Source: Trichaptum fuscoviolaceum (taxonomy: Eukaryota > Basidiomycota > Agaricomycetes > Hymenochaetales > Trichaptaceae). From it: a stretch of DNA of 64,000 bases. The position numbers were made by a program, and so were the translations under genes. How positions within the stretch are numbered: position 1 is the stretch's first letter; each line of letters begins with the position of its first letter. Shown piece after piece: positions 36,410 through 46,195 of the stretch. The stretch covers positions 1,240,001 through 1,304,000 of the forward strand of contig CAJSYZ010000011.1 in the NCBI GenBank assembly GCA_910574455.1, in the 5' to 3' direction. The notes under the pieces are model-generated. The model worked only from the letters and a program-made list of their open reading frames with translations, was not told the origin of the DNA and did not search any database.

Positions 36410-38001
36410 CACGGGTGCAGGTCACCCGTGGGTACCTGCAGGTACCTGCGCTCAAATACCTGCGGTTCCAGGTGCACCCGTGTGCAGGTACCTGGTTCCC
36501 ACGCTTACCTGCGGATCCAGGTTTGGATTTTTTTTGCCCAGGTACCTGGCCGGGTACCTGCAGGTAGTACCCGGTAAATCACGTGCACTCATCTTGAGTG
36601 CGACGAACGCAACGATGTACCATTACTTTCACCTACATTCTACTCGACATGGCCACTCCTGAGCTCTCTCGAAGCTCCCTACGGAAGTTATACTTAATCC
36701 TTTGGCCCCGCTGACTACAACGACAACCTCGAGCCCGATGACCGCCTCCGCGCCAACTGCGCGCTGGTCTGCGACGCATCTGCGCTCGGACAGCGCCTGC
36801 AAGTCCTCTTCGCCATCTTCGAAGCCGCCTACTACGACGACAACTTGCGCCATGACCGCCTCCTCACCAACTGCGCGCTTGTCAGCGCCCTCCCGCCCGC
36901 CGCGCTCTCTTCGCGAGACCGCGAGACCACAGCCGCTTGTCGCCCTCGACATGCTGCTGCTCGTCCGGCAACCGCAACACCCACCGTCGTCTGGACTCAT
37001 GAAGCCGTGCCACAAGCGGTACGCGTCGTCAGCCAACTTCCACCGTCGTAAGCCCCTATTATACTTGATTCCCTAGGCCATGCCAACTTTGATAACGACC
37101 TCGAGCCCGATGACCGCCTCCTCGCCAAGTTTGCGACGCGTCTGCGCGCAGAAACCGCCTGCAAGTCTTTCGCCCGCGCACCTTCGCACACGTCTTCACG
37201 CCATGCACCGCGCTCTACAGCTACCAGACATCTTGACTATAGTGCTGGAGAACTAATTGACGAAAAGCATAGCAAGAGCAGCTTGCGTATGTCGTTCGTG
37301 GGAGAAGGGTGCAAACGACAAGTTATGGAGGAACATATCGAATGTCTTGACTCTACTGCAATTGCTAGGGCCTTTGGAGGACGGCGAGCGGGACACGGTG
37401 CGTTTCCTTCTTCTCTCGGCAATGCGTCCTCGACTCACACTGCTTCCGAACCTCGATCGTCTTGTTAAGGTTGTGGTTGATGATGTGCATTCGCCTTTGC
37501 AAGGCTGTTCATGCATAGCCAGCTCAAGAAGCTACAGCTCATCGTCCTCCAGACATGGCGACCAGCGGATTGCGCGACTTCATAGAAGGGCTACAAGCTG
37601 TGTCCCGAGTTCACCAATCAGACCTCAGCGCGAATGTTGGCATCTCCGTCCTCGAGCCCGTGCTCAGCAACGCGCTCTCGTCCCTTCCGCAGCTTGAAGA
37701 AATCAACTTCCCTGCCTTCGGGGTCACCTTGCCTTAGTGGATGACGTGGCTAGACCATGCAGGACTCCTCAGAAACACAGATGGTATGTTGTATTGTTTG
37801 TTTTATCTTGTTATTACATTACTTACTATAATTACCTGCAGGTCCTATCAGGTACCTGCAATACCTGCAGGTAACGGGTCCAGGTAGACCCGGATCCGTT
37901 TCCCACGGTTCCGGGTCGGATCCAGGTATCAGTTTTTTTGCGCAGGTACCTGCGCTTCGCGGATCCGGGTACACCTGCAGGTGCACCCGTGTCATGCCCT
38001 A
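36400..38001. mobile_element. Non-autonomous hAT element (1602 bp)
   Basis: Left end TAGAGCATGACACGGGTGCA (36400-36419); right end is its reverse complement with one mismatch (37982-38001). The 8-bp target duplication GACCCGAC lies at 36392-36399 and 38002-38009. An 8-bp duplication and TAGRG termini are the hallmarks of the hAT superfamily. The subterminal 150-200 bp on each side is a dense array of AGGTACCTGC and GGATCC palindromes, probable transposase binding sites. No transposase is present; the interior contains a decayed F-box gene fragment. Target duplications and ends are almost perfect, so insertion is recent. Confidence 0.92.
37203..37740 (+). pseudogene. F-box protein fragment captured inside the hAT element
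   Basis: MHRALQLPDILTIVLEN at 37203 is followed by an in-frame TAA (37254-37256), then by LTKSIARAACVCRSWEKG and NDKLWRNISNVLTLLQLLGP in the same frame. This is the classical mushroom F-box start (binding Skp1). Downstream text is F-box-like but in shifting frames. The stop and frameshifts make it non-functional. Upstream, 36720-37190 holds two diverged copies of a segment with CTCGAGCCCGATGACCGCCT, apparently unrelated to the F-box. Confidence 0.65.
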
Positions 38002-38010
38002 GACCCGACC

Positions 38011-39816
38011 ATGTCGAATAAAGGTCCTACTAGTGAGCTTACACAATACGCTCAGTCTGACAACCCCCCCGACTCGGACACGAAGCTTCCGAGTCCGCGA
38101 TTCCATTACCAGAATTTGGTTGCAAAGAGTGAAGACTTGGAGACGCTGAAAGGAAATCTCCGTACCGAGTACGACGAAAACGCAGAGGAAGTGCCAGAGC
38201 TTGGGCAACCTGCAAACTATGATCTCTTGGACGTGATGGGCATCAACACTATGTTCAAATCCTTCCTTCCGCGCTTTCACGGCGCACTCGAATTTAACTT
38301 CGCCCTCTTCCTGCTCTTAAAAGAGCAGGTCATCAAAATGGAGGAGAAGATACAAAACATCCTTAATACTGAGGATCAGCAATCTTTATGCGATATCTTC
38401 GATAACCCTAAGAACGAAAAATATAAGGAGATTCTATCTTGTGGCGTAATGCCAACGACGAAAGATGACAATTCAGAAGAAAGGAATAAATTCTTAAAGC
38501 GTGTTCGAGTTAGCACCGAAGTAGATGGGTTTTCGGGGAAATCAGACTCTGCCTTCACTCTATCACTTGAAGACGAGGATTACGGCTTCAATGTGATGGC
38601 CTCGCTGGACTTTATAGGTTCGGAGGAATTGCCAACACGTATGTATATCAACCAAGAAAGGCAGGCCAAGAAGGCAAGGGACAACTTGAAGGAGGCCGAG
38701 CCTGAGGAGGCCGAGGATGCGCATAAGGAAGCCGCAGAAGTCTTGAAGAAGCAGGACTTCAAGTCCCTCCCCATCGCACTCAAGCTACACAACTTCATTG
38801 GCGACTTGGTGACCTTTTGCGTTGAAAAGTTCGAACGTCTGTCCGAAACGAAAGAGGTGACTATCGCTGGTCGTGTTGTCAACGTGGAGTATCTGAAAGA
38901 GCTGCAAATATGTGATCTTCCGTTAGGCTTGCATTCTCGACCCGGCTTCAAGAGAACGTCGAAGATTGCGAAACTTCTGGTCCACCTCAGACATCGGCGC
39001 AACATTCATCGTGAGCGAGCATCGTGTCTCCTTCGCGCAATACAGATTATTCTTTGCGACATACCCGGCGAAGTTGTCAAAGACGGTGAACCATTCCGCA
39101 ATTTACTGAACCGATACCAACATGGACGAGTTCGTCCCTTCGCTGCGCAAACGGTTTTAGCTCTTGTTTTACGTGCAGAGGCGAACTTAAATTATCCCAT
39201 GGGTACGGACCGAATGAGGCATCTTGTGGCTCTGGCTCTGATACAGGCACCTGCCAAACTTTATGGCCGAGAGTTGGAAGATGTCCAGGAAACCCCGTCT
39301 TGGATTAAAGATTATATGCTCTCCGAAGAGGGGCCCTACTCCATGGTCAAGAAAGGACCTCAAGAAACCCTTGACATTAATGCTCTTCTTACCCTTCTGC
39401 ACGTAGTCTGGGGTGTGCCATTTACGCTCAAGGATCAAGAACCGGACAAAGTTGTAGATCGGCAAGTTGAATTGTCAAAGTCAGTTAAGGGCAAGGAGCG
39501 AGAACCGGGCAATGTCAATGTCAAGTTTCTGTCTGATCTTACGAGTGCAATTGCAGATGCGAGTGCAGATGCGAGTGCAGATGCGAGTGCAGATGCGAGT
39601 GCAGATGCGAGTGCAGATGCGAGTGCAGATGCGAGTGCAGATGCGAGTGGAAGCGATGGAAACGGAAGCGACTCCGAGTCAGCGGCTCTACTACCTAAGC
39701 ACCATCACTTGCTTCGACGAATAGCAACATCAGTATCACAGCTCATGGATAGCATCTGGGAGAGTTATGTAAATTCTATGGAAAAGGTAGACATTTATAC
39801 TTGGGATTTCCACTGA
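38011..39816 (+). pseudogene. 3' half of the same large unknown gene (602-codon open frame)
   Basis: An uninterrupted frame from ATG 38011 (MSNKGPTSELTQYAQSDNPP) to a TGA at 39814-39816. Upstream of the ATG is the right end of the hAT element. Deleting the element and one target copy joins GAG GAC CCG AC to C ATG TCG, so NEDPT continues in frame into MSNKGP. The product is helical and charged, with an acidic linker (EEAEDAHKEAAEVLKKQ), conserved-looking blocks (ALKLHNFIGDLVTFCVEKF, KIAKLLVHLRHRRNIHRERA, RPFAAQTVLALVLRAEANL) and eight ADAS repeats near the end. It could still be translated from a new promoter. I do not recognise the family. Confidence 0.6.
39553..39648 (+). repeat. Coding tandem repeat, 8 units of 12 bp
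   Basis: Eight perfect copies of GCAGATGCGAGT encode ADAS repeats near the C-terminus of the 38011 frame. Perfect copies indicate recent expansion. Confidence 0.95.
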
Positions 39817-39862
39817 GCTTGCCTCGGATGTAGTAGTAGTACTGGGAGGACTCGGTACTCAA

Positions 39863-42320
39863 ACTATTTCTAACTGTTTTCTTTTCGTAGTATTACCTCA
39901 TACCAGTGCATACCACTAGTATTCAAGTTGTGTCTTTGTATGTTTGTCTCCTGTTCTGTGTTCGTCGACCTTATACTTGTGTTTTCTGTGCATCGGTATT
40001 CAAGTTGTTGTATGACTGTATGTAAATAAAAAACGATATGAATTGTTTACTAACTATTCCGAGTCGGACTTGGACTCACTGGCACCAGTGATGCTCTAAT
40101 TACTGCCCGATAAATTCACGACTGGCTCGAATCCGGGTCTACCAACCTGAAGACCGAACATCGTTACGGGTCACTGTTCGGCAACTTGAACTTTTGAGCT
40201 GAACTTCAAGTTGAAGTCCCACGACTCGGTCTCAGGCTCTGACTCGGAAGTTCTTCCGACTCGGAGGTCAGCTTGAAGTCGGAAACTACTAGTACTAGTA
40301 AACTAAGCCTGAGGGGCGAAGGTCGGTCCGGCTACTACTACAACTGCTCTGCTCGACAACTATTAGGTATAATAATTTTAATGGAATGACCGGTTGTTAT
40401 TCTCGGGACGTTCTAGGTCAGAGGGAACTGGACGGCTTGACTTATGCTATTGCCTTCTGGCAGACGACGGAGGAGCTGGAACAAATGGGCTTTGCGACCA
40501 ACCTTGATTCAAAGACAGACACGCAACTTGGTAGTATTGTTTTCCCGACTCCGAGTCAGCAAGAGCCCGACGTGGACATCGCCGCTCGCCTTTTCCCAGA
40601 CTGAGCCCCTTCCTCAACTCCCCCACCATGCGCACAAACTCTCTCATCTCATCCTCTTGCACTACCTTGAGGCTTGTCATTTTCTTCAACCTTGGCGCTG
40701 TCTCCTTCACATACGACATCTTCCATGCGCTGCTCTCCTGCACTTTGTACTAAATTATGTCGTAACAGATCTGGGCGGAATGGGAGACAGAGGTCTGCAC
40801 GAGCATGGCACAGGAGTTCAAGGCTGGTGAGTTTATTCTCCTTCTCAATCCTTTTACTTCACGTTATTTACATACCATTTGATACAGAATCCTAGCTCAC
40901 ACCGTTTACAGCGCACGCAAGATGGTGCAATTCTGGAACACCGCCAGACAGCACCACCACCATTGCCATCGCACTCCTGCTACTAGTAGTACCCAGCATC
41001 GACATGATGACTTCCCACGTGGGGTCTGACACTGGCATCACAGGCCCTCCGTCGTCACCACTGACAGCCATGGTCAGGTTGGAAACTAGAGACTTCCGGA
41101 GACACTTTCATTGTTGTGGGGACTGGTAAGTAGCCCTAGTAGTTATCCGCTATTGCAACAATAGCTCATGACCCGATGAACACAACTACATGACTGGCTG
41201 ATGCTATGGTTGTTGAAGCGCTTAGAATGCCAGCACGCTTACGAGTTCGAGACGACAGCGCGCACCATCTTGCCGGGCAAGTCTTCTTTCAGAGACAAGT
41301 CATTCGGAGATGAGGAGCTCAAAGGCTTCCAGTTTGCCTCACCAGACGACCATCAAATTCATATCTATTTCGCTGATTCCATGGCTCATGGCGGGGATTT
41401 AAGAGATGCTCCTTGCCGACACAAGGGACTTCTTGCAATCAGAGAAGGTATGTACATAAAGTGCCACACATCGACTGAAAGTTTAACCTCTCTTTCTGAA
41501 TCAGTGGTGCGCTGACCGTGGTAACCGCTCTCGTCGCGACAATTTCCTCTATCGTGTCCCTGGCTTGGGCAGATCATCGTTGATCCATGCCCTTGCTGGC
41601 GCGCTCATGCTCGACATTCTCGCCATCTCACGTTCCGCTCTTTGGATGAACAATGTGACGTTGTCGTCGCTTATGGGCCGTGTGCCTGCCCCGTGAATTG
41701 TCCTTCTCGAGGACCTTGACGCTGCATTCACTCGCTCAACTTCGCGCGACGGGTCCTCAACCTGTGTTCCTGGTGGTAAGAAGAAGAGCTCTTTGTTGTC
41801 CGACAACAAGGATAAGATGACGATGATGACGACAATGAAGAAATTGGCAAGAAGAAGAAAAGCAAGAAATATGACACTCTATCCGACGTGAACACGCTCT
41901 CTCTTTCTGGCTTTCTTAATGCACTTGATGGTGTCGCCGCTGCTGTTGGCCGCTTCCTCGTCCCGTCGCAGCGACGAACCATCTTGAGCGTTTCGACCCC
42001 GCGCTCTCGCACCCCGGTGGTATGGATGTTTGGATCGAGTTCAAAAGCGCAAGCCCTAGGCAGGCTCAAGCGCTCTTCTGCGACTTCTTCCTGTACGCGG
42101 ACGTCAAGAAGCCCGAGATCACCAAACGCGAAGGCGAGCTCGATGGGATCAGCCTCCCCACCCCACCCCATCCTCTGGATCGATTTCGGAAATTCCGGTG
42201 TCGGTATTTGCGTCCGATGCCTCGAGTACCGCAACCTTGAGCTCGAGCTCATTGATGAGAGGTGCGTCAAACAGTCTACCTGACGTTGGCAAAGCAGCTC
42301 ACGACGCAAATTGCGAATTC
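39863..42320 (+). repeat. Direct repeat R, copy 1 (2458 bp)
   Basis: Matches 46139-48595 in the same orientation. In the parts I compared, the only visible difference is one base, an A at 40679 missing in copy 2. The left border falls in GACTC..GTACTCA words and the right border directly after GAATTC. It contains the 3' flank of the preceding gene with AATAAA-like signal and a dead BCS1-like gene. Confidence 0.93.
40386..42290 (+). pseudogene. BCS1-like AAA ATPase, dead copy 1
   Basis: BCS1 is an AAA ATPase of the mitochondrial inner membrane; fungi carry many divergent paralogues. Recognisable blocks: an N-terminal IHIYFADSM region, Walker A PGLGRSSLIHALAGAL (about 41559, with Lys replaced by Arg), LEDLDAAFTR (Walker B region), VNTLSLSGFLNALDGVAAA, and HPGGMDVWIEFKSASPRQAQ. 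Lesions: a TGA in frame at 41694 directly before IVLLEDLDAAF, a frame change in the following acidic-lysine stretch near 41812, and another near 41985. The promoter-proximal part is scrambled. It cannot give a working ATPase. Confidence 0.78.
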
Positions 42321-43179
42321 GAATGCCAGTGCCAGCCTGAGTGTTTTGGTGTCGTGGGAAATTACTCAAAAGGCCTAAGTTACAGGATATGTTGATTTTT
42401 TACAACAGAATGCACAGTGCATTCACCATTCTAACTTTGCAGAAAGCTTCTTTAGATGTCTTACTATACATCATAAAATTATCAAGAGTATCTGATTAGT
42501 TGTTCAGAAGATATTACAGAAAGAATGTCAGATTCATGAATTAAAAGCAAATTTTGGCTTTATTTGGCATTTTTGAGGTACTCGGCACTTTCAAGAGCCA
42601 TGCAGGCAATAACCAGTCATGAAACTCCTATAGTAGGACAAGTAGACATATAGCTATATGCTGCTAAATTTTGAAGCTTTATGGGTTTGAGATGAGAGTT
42701 TCCGGCAGCATATAAAGACGAAAATGATGCCAAATTTGGTAACCCCGAGAACACTGAAAGTCCTTGTTATCTTCTTACTTCAAGTTTGATTGAGAATTTC
42801 CTTTCTTTTTATACTATATTATACGTAGAACAAAGATGCAGTTATACACACATATTTATAGAATTTTTGCTGCTATGTGGAAGTAATAAAACTCGAAAAA
42901 CCAGAAATCAGGGGGGTGACAATCATCTTTAGTACTACTACTAGTAGTAACCGGCTGTACTAGTAGTAACTTAGTAAGCCTGAGTAGTACTACTAGTACT
43001 AGTACTAGTAGTAGTAGTAAGCACTGCCGGTGCCATGGCACTGCCAGCCTGAGTGCCACTGGTTGAAGACGACGCACTCAGTTTCCCACTGCATTCTTTC
43101 CCATTTCGTCCCAATAGTACTACCTATTCATCTTGAACTCAAAAGCACAACAGCAACGACTTCAACTTGAATCAGCATC
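42321..43179. other. Intergenic linker, promoter of protease gene
   Basis: No gene. It begins directly at the repeat border with GAATGCCAGTGCCAGCCTGA. After an AT-rich middle section comes a cluster of ACTACTAGTAGTAAC, CTGCCGGTGCCATGGCACTG and TTCAACTTGAA words (42930-43170) ending at the ATG of the next gene. Confidence 0.5.
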
Positions 43180-46100
43180 ATGCTGGCATCATCCAAGCCA
43201 TCGCGTAGAAATCCGATTCCGCGTGAGTCCTACAGCTTTCTACTACGTTCTCCTATACCGGCAGCAATGATTAATGAGATATCCAGCTTTGCCAAGGGAA
43301 GGCTTTGATTTGATAGAATTGTCTCGGCAGATCACGGGCTTTCACCCATCCAACGAGGAAAATAGTATTCAATCTGCAAGGCAGAGACTAGAAGGTGTCA
43401 TCGATGGCATATGGCCAGGTGAGTCCTACTTTCTCCTTCGCCGGTAGTCCTGCTTTGTTGACTACTTCTACTCGTGGCAGAGAATCAGAGTCTGAGCGGA
43501 TCAATAGTGCCTCATAGAACCCCTCGGATGCCAACAAACACTCACACTGGCATGTCGACTCGCGAAGTTGACACTGTCCGACCTGGCAGTACTTTCCCAA
43601 CTCAGGCGCCTACCGTCGTACAGGCTCACTGTACACTGGCACCAAATCGCGCCACACGAAGGGAAACTATCTCGCCTTTAGAACAGGAGGAATATTTACT
43701 ATGGCCTGGAGGGGGCTCCTCGCCTGGTCGGGCGCACCGGCGGCGACTGGGAACGGACTAACATGCGGAAATGCGTAGGGGTTGTGGGTGATCACCGCAT
43801 TACTGAGTTCTGGGATGCAGACTTGTTCCCGAAAATATTGCCGATATTCAAGGCACTATATCTCGAGGGGCACGGAAAGGCGAACCTATTTGAGGTTAAC
43901 CGCGTTGGCCTCGAACGCCCTGCCAGTGTGGGCATTAGACACGAGTGGCCCGCTGAAAATGATGTGGCCCGTCGTTGTTATGATCGGAGTTGATACGGAG
44001 CCCAGTCTCCACCCTAAAGTGGGATGCTGGGCTGCGGAGAGGGTGAAGGACATACTATGGGAGCTCGCAATTTATGATGTCGAGGTCGAGATTAGGGAAC
44101 GACTTATCAAACGGGCTTCCGGCGATAACACAGATGGCCCTGCTAATATGAAGCGTAACCGTACTCAGGCTGGTGACGATGACGTTCCTGAGGCTGTCGA
44201 TGGCAATCACCACCTAAAGCGCCCTAGACCATCTTTCACTCCGTCTGCCCCCGGTCAGAGCATCAACGACCCTCATAGTGACTCTGACGCCGCTCACGGT
44301 GTTCAAGGCCAAGGCTGGCCTACAGGATCGAAAAATATCTCGTCCACTCACGCCAGCCGCTACCGCCTGATCCCAGCAAGCCCTATGGTTCTTCAGCCAC
44401 GTATAATGGGCAACTATAAAGATCGCCATACCGCCAACACGTACTTACAGCGCCTTGCTGGCCTTTCACCACATGTGTTGGGATATGCCTTGGCATCACT
44501 GAGACCAGGGGCAAAACGCAGTATGACAGCTATTCAACCGGGTCACTGTTTGGGATTAAGATACAAAACGAGAAGCCCATCTTATATGCCCTCGGTTGTC
44601 GACATGGCACCATTCCATTTAATTTACAGTTCTATCTTCATCCGCAGCCTGAGGATTCTGAAAGCGACTTGGAGGATGCCAGCTTGAAGAAAGGCAAGAA
44701 ATCCAATAAGAAGGGCAAGAAGGGCGTCAAAGGGAACAAGAAGGGCAACAAAACATCGAAAGGCGCTGGCAAGAACTATAAAATCACGGAAGCCTCTCAC
44801 TACATCGACTACAAACATGACGAGAACTCGAATTATAAGGCCTATGTTTCGCTGTTCACGCAGAAGAAGCTGGCTGACCACTTACCAATGATGGAATGCG
44901 AGTTGGAAAATCAGAGGAAAGATTTCAATCTTCTCGTGGATAAGGAGATCATAAAAGATCGTAATGTAATGAAGATAGTCCAAAAGGAATGCGATGACGC
45001 GACAGCTTTCTTCAAGAAGGTCGAGGGATGCGAATCGAATGTCCAGTGTATGGAGCAGTTTGGATATGTCGAATTCTCTCCGGGAAGATTCAATCGGTTT
45101 AATGAGGAAGGTGACGCGAAGAAGCCGAGGACTAACAAGCACCCCTATGCATCGGACTGGGCGTTGATCAGGATTTGTGACGACCGTCTCCCATCTGACA
45201 TGGATATTCTCTGCAACCAGCATCGGAAGGGGCAATTTTGGAATTATGCAGACTTGAGAAGGTATGAACCAAAGAGCATGTGTGGTTCAGCTGCTTTCGA
45301 CGACATTCTGGAGTTCATGGGATGGAAGGAAGGCACTCAAGTACATGATGGTCTGGTGCATATCAAAGATTTCACGAAACCGCGCGACATCTACAGCCGT
45401 CTTTATCAAGAAGAAACGGACGAACAAGCGATTAAAGATAAGCAGCTCCATAGAGCACTAGCGAATGATGGCACAAAGGTTGTATCCTCGAAGCTTGAAA
45501 CAAGACGGGTATATAAGTTTGGTTGGACAACTGGCCACACAGTGGGCGTTTATAACAATATCACTTCCTACTGGGTCGATCTTACACTAGAATATGATGT
45601 CACAGTCTCCGGTGAAGGCAAACGTCGCAAAACCTGTGGAATCAAAGAAGGTGTAAAGGGCGTCGAGAGTTGCTGGCAGGCGGTCCTGCAATTTCCACCC
45701 GGCAAGCACTTCGGTGGTCCTAGCCGTATATTTGGAGACCAAGGTGATTCCGGAAGCTTGGTCATCGACCAGGATGCCAACGCACTTGGTACAATCACCT
45801 TTGTTACGACTTCGACCGAATGGCTACTCGATGGGTTCACTTACGGAGTCCCTATTTGGCAACAATTGTCGGAGATGCGCACCTCAGGCTTCGGTTACGG
45901 TGATATTCATTTCGGATTCGAATCACAAGAGGATGATGCAGTGATGTCGGAACTTGCGGAATATCATCCACAGATTAAGGTAACTAGGGCTTACAAGGGC
46001 TCGAGTACATGGAAAGCGTGGTCTAATGAGGAGCACCAAAGGTTGAGCGAGAACGAAAAGCATTGGGACCGTTTAATTCACTTAGACCGCAGACTCGGAG

Positions 46101-46195
46101 TCAGACGAAGTAGCCTGAGGACTCAGGCTTGTACTCATACTATTTCTAACTGTTTTCTTTTCGTAGTATTACCTCATACCAGTGCATACCACTAG
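43180..46195 (+). CDS. Trypsin-like (PA clan) serine protease, fungal cargo type
   Basis: Exon 1 (ATG 43180, MLASSKPSRRNPIP) and exon 2 (LPREGFDLIELSRQITGF) are clear. The middle, to about 44530, has open text in changing frames (WDADLFPKILPIFKALY, VVVMIGVDTEPSLHPKV, YDVEVEIRERLIKRASG), so introns or frameshifts remain unresolved. From an acceptor near 44523 the frame is continuous: YDSYSTGSLFGIKIQ, LYALGCRHGTIPF (candidate His, codon 44603), a lysine-rich insertion, ASDWALIRICDDRLP (Asp, codon 45155), KFGWTTGHTVGVYNN, and GDQGDSGSLVIDQDANALG (Ser, codon 45749). His, Asp and GDSGS in this order define the chymotrypsin fold. The N-terminal block plus CRH motif resembles a protease family common in mushrooms. 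The last 18 or so codons come from the adjacent direct repeat. Confidence 0.7.

Noticed and set aside
36702..37076. 124-codon frame inside the hAT element
   Set aside because: Ala/Thr/Ser-rich low-complexity reading of a duplicated segment; no homology recognised and it lacks a plausible start context.
37981..38010. Upstream GTG as start of the 38011 frame
   Set aside because: It lies in the hAT terminal repeat; the in-frame ATG at 38011 is the first plausible start, and the true ancestral frame came from the upstream half.
40110..40160. tRNA-like GGCTCGAATCCGG box, repeated at 46386-46436
   Set aside because: No acceptor stem, anticodon arm or A box at the required distance.
41728..42369. 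213-codon minus-strand frame and its copy at 48003-48584
   Set aside because: Antisense shadow of the BCS1-like pseudogene, whose AAA motifs read on the plus strand.
43782..44687. 301-codon frame as a separate gene before the protease
   Set aside because: Its middle part matches the N-terminal block of the protease family and its end overlaps the His-motif exon in another frame; it is part of that gene.
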